A stretch of 64,000 nucleotides of DNA, from NCBI RefSeq assembly GCF_026914185.1, contig NC_070558.1, positions 7,511,501 through 7,575,500 of the forward strand. The letters are read 5' to 3'. This stretch comes from Puccinia triticina. Lineage: Eukaryota; Basidiomycota; Pucciniomycetes; Pucciniales; Pucciniaceae. The position numbers were made by a program, and so were the translations under genes. Each line of letters opens with the position of its first letter. The stretch's first letter is position 1. This document shows positions 57,029-64,000 of this stretch, piece after piece. The notes under the pieces were generated by a model. The model had not been told where the DNA came from. It was given only the letters and a program-made list of their open reading frames with translations, and ran no database searches.

Positions 57029-57627
57029 ATGAGCAATAAGATTCAGCTATTTAACAATATCTTACATTCCACAAGAATTTCCAAAAACCTGTTGCCCAAA
57101 GTAAAAATTGTACACCCTCTGTTCCAGTCCGAGTCAAGGCTAGGTTGCCCTGTTTCCAACCGTTTCCATGCAGATTCAGTCTATTTGACCCCTGATGCAT
57201 CACCAATTCTGGACAATCCAGAGCAGCCTTTGGGAATTGAGCGCAACACCCAATACTTGTCTCTAATGACCATTGAATTAACCCAGCTTTTGATTTTGGT
57301 AAAAGCTGTTCAGTGGGGATTCCTGGTCAAGATAATTTGTCATAGGCCTGTGAAGCAAATATATCATCTTTTTTGTCCCTTCCTGTTCCTCGCTGCATCA
57401 ATAAAAAATCAGTCGCTTTGGTTCTGATTATTTGGCTATGGTTATGTAGGCTCACTAAGAATTTGAATGAGTACCTACCAATAAAAGACCAAGTGATTCA
57501 GGTTTGGAAAACTGATTGGGATCAAGCATGCAAGAATCATAATGAACCAGAACAAAAAATGAAGGAAACAACAGAAAAATTACAGGAAGCAGTAATGAAA
57601 AAAAAACAAGACCAGCATGTTCAGTAA
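57029..57627 (+). CDS. Unrecognised coding-like fragment
   Basis: A frame from the ATG at 57029 (MSNKIQLFNNILHSTRISK) runs 132 aa to 57427. A second, partly overlapping frame ends at 57627 with a Lys/Glu-rich helical tail (MKETTEKLQEAVMKKKQD). The amino-acid composition is protein-like, but no domain is recognised and no splice junction unites the two. It may be part of a decayed transposon gene. Confidence 0.25.
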
Positions 57628-57793
57628 TTGGAATTAATTATAGAAAGCATGTCCTGTGAAATCAAAAATATGAGGATGAAGTGTGAAATCAATTCTGTTG
57701 AAGAGCAGAATTTTTTCCCCTGAGGGCGTGTATCAATTTCTTGGGCATGGGGAAAGCATACACGAGCTGAGCTGCACAAAAATTGCAAAGCAG

Positions 57794-58636
57794 TAGAAAT
57801 GGCACTTCGCACCCGGGTACCTGCAACAGGTGCGGGTACCTCCTCAGAAAAACCACACATTCTTGACACCCGCACCCGCACCCGTACCTGCGGAGGTGGC
57901 AGATAGCAGGTACCCGGGTACCTGTAGGAGGTACCTGCAGGTGCAGGGATTTTTTGCTGCCAAGTTCGCCCTCTCGGCGAGCTGGTGTATGTATGTATAC
58001 CAGCTCGCCGAGAGGGCTTCCTCTTGGTGGGCTGGTATACAAACACCAGCTCGCCGAGAGGGCTTCCTCTCGTCGGGCTGGTATACAAACACCAGCTCGC
58101 CGAGAGGGCTTCCTCTCGGCGTATACACCACCTCGCCGAGAGGGCTTCCTCTCGGCGGGCTGTTGTATTTATTCCGGCTCGCTGAGGCCCGTCAGGAATC
58201 CCTCTCGGCGAGCTGGCGTATTTATTCCAGCTCGGCGAAGCCCGAGAGGAATCCCTCCAGCCCGCCGAGAGGAATTCCTCTTGGCGAGCTGGTGTATGTG
58301 TACCAGCCCGTCGAGAGGAATCCCTCTCGGTGAGCTGGTGTATGCATTGTATACCAGCCCGCCGAGTGGAAGCCCTCTTGGCGAGCTGGCGTATATGTAC
58401 CAGCCCGCCGAGAGGAAGCCCTCTCGGCGAGCTGGTGTATGTATTCCAGCTTGCCGAGAGGAAGCCCTCTCGGGAAGCCTCTGGTGATGTGGGGGGTATA
58501 TGGCGGGTACCTGTCCCACAAAATGGTGGACACCCGCACCCGCATCCGTATCCGCCGACAGGTACCTGTTGAGGTCCAGCAGGTACCTGCTGACGGACAC
58601 CAGGTACCCACAAAGGGGTACCTGGTGCCATCTCTA
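57794..58636. mobile_element. hAT-like GGTACC element with foldback interior
   Basis: 843 bp, TIR TAGAAATGGCAC / GTGCCATCTCTA, flanks CAAAGCAG and CCAAGCAG (seven of eight matching). Sub-terminal regions are GGTACC- and CCCGCACCCG-rich as in the element at 36458. The interior (57965-58480) repeats GAGCTGGTGTATGTGTACC-AGCCCGCCGAGAGG units about 12 times. All long frames across it, including a 388-aa minus frame, arise from the array. Confidence 0.82.
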
Positions 58637-58644
58637 CCAAGCAG

Positions 58645-60086
58645 CATAGGAACTTACAGTAGAATATGTATGAAAAACACTGCTTGTTTCCTGCGTTTGC
58701 AGGGCATGCGAGTGAAAAGCACCAATTTTTTCCCACATTTGGCCCTGGGGATGCGGATGAAAAGCTCCTGGCAGCTGAGAGGTGCAATGTCCCGGCTCTT
58801 TGACCCTACATGTGTATGCCGGAATAGGCACCAGCCTATTCCCTGCCTTTGCAGCTCTCGGCACCCCACTTTGTTGATTATCTTTACCTTTCCGTATCCT
58901 TCTTATCACGGACCTCTGGCTCACTCACATGTTACTATTACAAGCCATCTAATGGCCTCTCTCGTGCCCACTCTCGGGCTCTCATATTAGTTCTAGCCGC
59001 TCTCGGCCATTGGTCTTGGTGTACCTACCTTACCGGTCTTAATAATACTTATTGCAGCCGCTCTCGGCTGCCTACATATATATCATATCACTCTAACCGG
59101 GCCCCCGCCCACTCAATAGGAAAGAGGAGAGAGATAAGTGATACACTTCGAGATTGAACAATGGACACAAAGAGGAGAGATTGTAGCGCTTGAAATGGCG
59201 CAGAGAACGAAGCAAAGGTGAAAGACAAAGAGAACAGAATAGACAAAAGCTTCACAGTCGGGCAAGGAAGTTGGATTTGGAGTGAGTTGAGATGGGCAAT
59301 TTTTTAAAAGTGGAACTATCTTTGTGCCTTGATTCATCGGTGACATTTATAGAGCGGAGGAGCAGGGTGGCACCGAGACCGGTGCTGGTCATAGTCGAGT
59401 TAGGAAGTTGGATTTGAAGAGAGTCGAGATACGCAAATATTGATTAATGGAACTGCCTTTCAGAGTGGTTTCGAGCGAAGGCATGGATAGAGCGGAGGAA
59501 TATATTTTGGGGCTGAGTTCGGGAAAAGACCTTGGAGTAATGATGTCGTCCGGATTTAGATAGGAAGAGACGGAATTGAGGCAGAACAGATGAATAGTGT
59601 ATAATCATGTGAGGAGGAAGAACAATAGATTGAGGGCGTTGGACAGAGGATCGGAAGAGGGGAGCTCACGTAGAAAAGCTATAAATAGAGGGTGTCGATG
59701 ATGAGGGGAAAACGGCAAGGCTCCAGAGTTTCAGACTCATCGTGGAAGCCTTCATAAGGCGGAATGCTGCTATTTTTTTTCCAGGAACTGGGAAATCTCT
59801 GTTTGGGATATGGCCGAGAGCAGCGAGTCAACGGACAAACAAGTTCAGCCCGGAGTGACTTTCAATAAAAGCACAAGAGTAGGCCAAGGCCGTTGCCTAA
59901 ATAGGATGACCAGACCGATGCCTTAAGCGGAAGCCGGGGGCTTCACAAGGACCCTGTCGCAAAAGATGTCTGCTGAGGCGGTGAAGAAGATCGTAAAACA
60001 AAAGAGGCGCTGAATCCCAAAAACAAAGGAGACACGAATATAAAAGGAGCAGCTTTGAGAGTTGTCTGGGCCGTACTCCCCCGCTT
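58645..60086. other. Gene-poor spacer, nothing recognised
   Basis: No recognisable domain or TIR pair. Short frames only. The last part (59920-60086) runs into the left arm of the inverted duplication. Confidence 0.35.
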
Positions 60087-60400
60087 GGCCAATCCGAGGT
60101 AGGCGTTTGGGTCGTCCGGGATATCGGCGAGCCACATCGGCCGTCGAGTACCGTCGGTCGGGCTCGACTGGCCAGGTAGGATCTGGGTGCGTAGGTCGAG
60201 GAGCTGGGCGCTGAGATACATGGTATCTCCTACTGTTCTCCGCCATCCGGTGTAGCAACCTGCAGAAGAAGATACTATCTCAGCGCCCAGTTCCTCGACT
60301 TAGCACCCAGATCGTGCCCGGCCAGCCGAGCCCGACCTCGACGGCCGATGTGGCTCGCCGATATCCCGGACGACGCAAACATCCGCCTCGGATTGGCCAA
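60087..60400. repeat. Inverted duplication of a coding fragment
   Basis: The left arm (60087-60230, read on minus) and right arm (60268-60400, plus) are about 80% identical, separated by a spacer of about 40 bp. Both arms read open in the same frame and share YLSAQ(L/F)LDL and RRPMWLADIPDD then LGLAKR. A transcript would form a hairpin of about 135 bp. No TIR/TSD found, so this is not clearly a transposon. Confidence 0.7.
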
Positions 60401-60791
60401 ACGGCTCGAGACTTCTTCGCCCGCTATCGAACACTCCGACCTCCTTCGAGGGATTGCTGCGGGTGAGCTGCCAAGAAGCTCCAGTGCGATAGAAGGAGAG
60501 AGTGAGGAGATGGAGAGGGAGGATGCCCCCGGGCAAGAGAAGGCATTATATATTGGTCGGCAACAGCGGAGCTCAGCAGCTGCATCAATGGTTGGCCAGG
60601 AATGTGCTCAGCATCCAAGCTGTTCTCAGGTGGACGCACCCCAAGTCTCCCTCCAAGCCCCAGCTGTGTGGCTCAGCCTTGTTCGTTCCCCAAGTCTGAA
60701 GACAAAGCTGCCGCGTAACACGGTAGTCACACGGCAGCCCTGCCATGCTCAGCGGGAGCTATTGTCCTCCATCCGGAAGCAACCTTCATAG
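60270..60791 (+). CDS. Unrecognised reading frame on the right arm of the inverted duplication
   Basis: The frame from the first in-frame ATG at 60348 (MWLADIPDDANIRLGLAKRL) runs 147 aa to 60791 and continues upstream of that ATG without stop to about 60270. After the duplicated part it reads ETSSPAIEHSDLLRGIAAGE followed by a Glu/Ser-rich stretch. It keeps a protein-like composition but no domain is recognised. The minus-strand counterpart diverges right after LGLAKR. Confidence 0.3.
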   Translation, partial: RYYLSAQFLDLAPRSCPASRARPRRPMWLADIPDDANIRLGLAKRLETSSPAIEHSDLLRGIAAGELPRSSSAIEGESEEMEREDAPGQEKALYIGRQQRSSAAASMVGQECAQHPSCSQVDAPQVSLQAPAVWLSLVRSPSLKTKLPRNTVVTRQPCHAQRELLSSIRKQPS

Positions 60792-61258
60792 TATCGCATA
60801 ATTATCATGACCGCTGGCTCTCTGACGCGCAACGGCCCCCATCACCATCGACATATCTGTCCAACAATCTTCTAATCAAGTCTTTGTAAGCTCGTTCCAA
60901 CGATCAGGTATCTCTTGGATGGGTCACATTACAAAGAAATTCGACTTCTAAACCAATGTGACCAAATTCAACCAAGTAACACCAGACAAATTGATACTGA
61001 GAAAAATAATTGTACAAAACACAATCCTTGTCAGTTGGAATGGGACTTGATGCACCAACGCTAAGCTGAAGAAATCCAGTACATGATCAATATGGTTCCA
61101 CCAATCAGAAAGATTAATCACCCCATGGTCCATGCGCGGGGAGCTCATCTTGCTTGAACTTGGTGAGGAAAAAACAATCCATCCTTGGGTAATTTACCTC
61201 TTACTTCTGCAAGAAGCGGGATTGTATACTCCAATGTTCTCCAATACTTCACCGCCTG
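60792..61258. other. Upstream flank of the split tRNA gene
   Basis: No gene recognised. It would contain any upstream element of the tRNA-Phe gene. Confidence 0.35.
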
Positions 61259-62462
61259 GTCTCAATACACCACCCGCAAATGGGTGTGGTTTCCTCCGCA
61301 GCCACACCCAGTGGTTTTCGCGCGGAACTCGCGCGGCCCCCCGAAAACTCGTGCGGCCCCCGGACCCCCTAGCTGCATATCATTCGGGGTGCTTGTGGGG
61401 CCGACCGGTCATCAAGGCATACCCTCGATGACCGTCTCAATCGAACGGTCATCAAGGTGTATGCTTTGATGACCGGTCGGCTCTTGATGACCGGAGCCGG
61501 CCGGTCATCAAGGCATACACCTCGATGACCGTCTCAATTGAACGGTCATCGAGGTGTATGCCTTGATGACCGGTCGGCTCCGGTCATCAAGGACCTCGAT
61601 GACCGGAGCCGGCCGGTCATCTGAATACCACACCTCGATGACCGTCTCAATTGAACGGTCATCGAGGTGTATGCCTTGGTGACCGGTCGGCTCCGGTTAT
61701 CAAGGACCTCAATGACCTCAATGACCGGAGCCGGTCGGTCATCTGGATACCACACCTCGATGACCGTTCTCGATGACCGTCTCAATTGAACGGTCATCGA
61801 GGTGTATGCGTTGAAGACCGGTCGGCTCCAGTCATCAAGGTACCTAAATATGTACCTCAAGGGCCAGCCAGCTGGCCGGTCATCGCGGTGTATCGATGAC
61901 CGGAGCTGACAGTTCATCAACGCATACACCTCGATGACCGGAGCTGACCGGTCATCGAGGTGTGGTATCCAGATGTCCAGCTGGCTCCGGTCATTGAGGT
62001 CCTTGATGACCGGTCGGCTCCGGTCATCAAGGACCTCGATGACCGGAGCCGGCCGGTCATCTGAATACCACACCTCGATGACCGTTCAATTGAGATGGTC
62101 ATCGAAGTATACAGATGACCGGCCGGCTCCGGTCATCGAGGTTTATGCCTTGATGATCGGTCGGCTCCGGTCATCAAGGTACTATGTACCTCAATGACCA
62201 GCCAGCTGACCGGTGATCGAGGTTTATGTATACCTCGATGACCGTTCAGATGGTCATTGAGGTACATTTATACAACCTCAATGACCAGCCAGCTCGCCGG
62301 TCATCGAGATTTATGCTGATGACCGGTCGGCCCCATAAGGACCCCGAATGATATGCAGCTAGGGGGTCCGGGGGCCGCACGAGTTTTCGGGGGGCCGCGC
62401 GAGTTCCGCAGGAAAACCACTGGGTGTGGCTGCGGAGAAAACCACACCCGTTTGCGGGTGGT

Positions 62463-62494
<32 letters not shown>

Positions 62495-62541
62495 TCATTC
62501 CCTCGCAATGGCGCATGTGCTACGTGCAGGGTGTCCTCGAT

Positions 62542-62578
<37 letters not shown>
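61259..62578 (+). pseudogene. tRNA-Phe(GAA) gene with intron, split by a transposon
   Basis: Positions 61259-61267 (GTCTCAATA) supply tRNA nucleotides 1-9. The FB-C element follows, then after its duplicated ATA the D arm resumes at 62467 (GCTCAGTTGGGAGAGC). Anticodon stem TCAGA/TCTGA, loop CTGAAGA with anticodon GAA at 62491-62493. A 48-nt intron (62495-62542) sits between positions 37 and 38, the canonical place. The T arm is CAGTG-TTCAAGC-CACTG, and the 3' acceptor strand TTGGGAC pairs completely with the split-off GTCTCAA (one G-U). The discriminator is A at 62578 and TTTT follows at 62582. Spliced length is 73 nt. The A-box is disrupted, so this copy should be inactive. Confidence 0.85.
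61268..62463. mobile_element. CACTA-like foldback element FB-C, copy 2
   Basis: 1196 bp, TIR CACCACCCGCAAATGGGTG with the complement CACCCGTTTGCGGGTGGTG at the right end, arms about 130 bp, TSD ATA (61265-61267, 62464-62466). The interior is a long array of inverted CTCGATGACCG and GGTCATCAAGG units. The 175-aa frame across it is an array artefact. Copy 1 is at 30795-31462. Confidence 0.92.
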
Positions 62579-62580
<2 letters not shown>

Positions 62581-62714
62581 GTTTTCAAGCGGGAGGGGAT
62601 GTTGTTTTGTACAAACAAGCTATGGAAAGATTCTTGATTTGTCTTCTGAACACATAATTCATGAACAAGTTTTCAACTTTTGCGGTTTTGTTGACTGAGA
62701 GCGATCGAACTTGG

Positions 62715-62895
62715 CTAAGTACCTCGATCGGAGGCGCGGGAGCGCTGTTGCGAAGCGGCCCTCCGAAGGAGGGACTTACACCCCTGACTTATCACAAGTC
62801 CCTCGCTGCGGAGGGCCCTGGTACAGCCTGGGCTGGCGCGAAGCGCCCTCGCGCGAAGCGCGACCTCCGAAGGAGGGACTTGCAGGTAAAGCCAA
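62715..62895. repeat. Palindromic GCGAAGCGC / AAGTCCCTC repeat
   Basis: Inverted pieces CCTCCGAAGGAGGGACTT (twice) and GGCGCGAAGCGCC-CTCGCGCGAAGCGCG make this a small foldback. Same sequence family as 28045-28500. Confidence 0.6.
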
Positions 62896-63364
62896 AAATT
62901 TGGCTTGAGAGCTTTCAGCATTTTGGTGGGAGTTTTTTCCCACTCCCCTTTCTGGCATCTTCCCCCCCTCAATATTATAAGCCTGTGGAACCAGGAGAAA
63001 GCCCTACTCTTGGCGCATCTTTTGGTGTGCATCATGTGAAGATTTATGCTCCCCACCCCCCCTTCTTTCCCGTCTGGAAATCGGGATTGTTGCATCCAGG
63101 CATTCTGTACGGGCGTAACATCTTCTGACGGATTCCATGTCGGCTCATTGTGCCTTGAAACATAACACATATAGATTAATTGTTGCAGATTCCGTCACAG
63201 AATCTGTAAGGTATGCTGCAAGTTGAGCATCATGATCGTGAGTTGATAGATATTAGAAGTAATTGCTTTGTCCCTCTTGACCGTACTATCCAGGGCACAC
63301 CATCCCGCACCCTCATAGCCCCAACTATCAAGCCAAACACCCCCATAGCCTAAAATAAAACACA
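62896..63364. other. Leader region of the following gene, nothing recognised
   Basis: No gene. It provides the upstream sequence of the reading frame that starts at 63365. Confidence 0.35.
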
Positions 63365-64000
63365 ATGGATGAAAAAGTACTCCAGGTATGCGAATTGCTT
63401 CAGTCTCTGCCATGCAAAATGGCCCCCAAGTCGTTTCTGCTGCACTTCTTGTGCTCCACTAATTCCCAAATTTCATACCGGAGACGTTATTGGGCCGAAT
63501 CGGGCATTGAGTCAACAATGGGCCTGCTTAATGCTATGTCTGATGAGATTAAGAGGTCCCCCCCGGGTCGTAAGGCATGGGAAAAATTCATTCAAGAACA
63601 GGTACGCTGATAAACCGAAATCAGTTCAATCAACAGATGGTTCATTGTCAGAATTTGTTTTCAGGCTATCGAGATACTGGCGAGTCAGAAGCCTCCGAAG
63701 GGAAATTATCCCGAGGGATCGTTCCAAAGCTCTGAAAAAGTCAAGCAGTCCTTCTTCACACAAAAAGAGAAGGATCGGCGCGAAGACCTGTTGACATTGA
63801 CACACACACCATTTTTGTACAACATATTGATGGGTGCGCTTCAAAAGCAGCAAGAGTGAAAGGACAAGTCTAAAAGCAAGGACAATGATGGTGAGCCTGA
63901 GGGCCCTATTGAAAAACAATTGAATCCTGAGGACACGCCACCTGATCAAGATGTTGTTGCATACTCCCAACTATTCACCGGGGAAGGAAAGGTCCACTTT
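63365..64000 (+). pseudogene. Transposon-type gene, 5' part, runs off the window
   Basis: Exon 1 is 63365-63601 (MDEKVLQVCELLQSLPCKMA ... GIESTMGLLNAM, ending FIQEQ). The intron (63602-63664, GTACGC..TTTTCAG) is phase 0. Exon 2 (from 63665) reads AIEILASQKPPKGNYPEGSF and LTHTPFLYNILMGALQKQQE. A TGA at 63857-63859 interrupts, but the frame stays open to the window end (KDKSKSKDNDGEPEGP...). CGA in place of TGA would keep sense, so this is probably a nonsense mutation. The pattern resembles large repetitive basidiomycete transposon-associated proteins (possibly the DUF6589 type); I am not certain of this. The rest lies outside the window. Confidence 0.5.

Noticed and set aside
57621..58787. 388-aa minus-strand open frame
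   Set aside because: It runs through the palindromic array of the hAT-like element; the residues repeat with the DNA unit and no domain is visible.
61546..62073. 175-aa minus-strand open frame
   Set aside because: Artefact of the CTCGATGACCG array inside the foldback element; the unit keeps several frames open on both strands.

Overview
This is eukaryotic DNA, almost certainly from a basidiomycete and most likely a rust fungus (Pucciniales, Puccinia-like). The evidence is short phase-consistent introns (about 50-110 nt), an APSES transcription factor, an Nsp1-type nucleoporin and a Sec20-type SNARE of fungal style, a small-exon secreted protein of the effector-candidate kind, and a very heavy load of nested transposons. 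The order-level call is inference from gene style and repeat content; no search was run.

Host genes are few. On the minus strand at 2.0-4.0 kb lies an FG-nucleoporin (NSP1/Nup62 type, 3 exons, 608 aa). At 9.9-11.2 kb (+) is a Sec20-family SNARE (4 exons visible, start unresolved). A small tail-anchored protein of unknown function occurs twice (12.8-13.6 kb and 38.8-39.75 kb, both minus) as part of a segmental duplication. At 40.2-41.95 kb (+) is a six-exon gene for a putative secreted protein of 394 aa made of two homologous modules; all five introns are phase 1. At 46.7-48.7 kb (+) is a StuA/Efg1-type APSES transcription factor (4 exons, 560 aa). About 4.7 kb of apparently gene-free, less repetitive DNA with two GAT microsatellites lies upstream of it.

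Most of the rest is mobile DNA, much of it resolvable to the base because terminal inverted repeats (TIRs) and target-site duplications (TSDs) can be seen. There is a truncated LINE with ORF1 only (13.66-16.55 kb), Ty3/gypsy remnants (integrase at 11.8-12.4 kb; chromodomain plus LTR at 27.06-28.03 kb), a gag-only Copia-type LTR element (21.28-22.83 kb), and a hAT transposase gene (20.3-24.6 kb, minus) cut by two younger elements. There are also MITEs with 7-bp TSDs, hAT-like elements with 8-bp TSDs, PIF/Harbinger-like MITEs with TTA/TAA TSDs, a Mutator-like foldback with a 9-bp TSD, and CACTA-like foldbacks with 3-bp TSDs. Nesting reaches three levels at 35.7-38.4 kb and at 30.5-33.1 kb. Several foldback elements with unrelated ends carry the same palindromic minisatellite built on ATGACCGGTCAT.

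The most notable observations are: (1) a tRNA-Phe(GAA) gene with an anticodon-loop intron, split between positions 9 and 10 by a 1196-bp foldback element, while the only other copy of that element in the window also sits in a tRNA-like A-box; (2) the two-module secreted protein whose exons and introns were duplicated together; (3) a duplicated tail-anchored gene whose copies differ by in-frame repeats and an almost fully replaced hydrophobic C-terminus; (4) a hAT transposase reading frame that resumes exactly across two dated insertions; (5) an inverted duplication of a coding fragment at 60.1-60.4 kb. All functional statements are by pattern recognition from the sequence alone.
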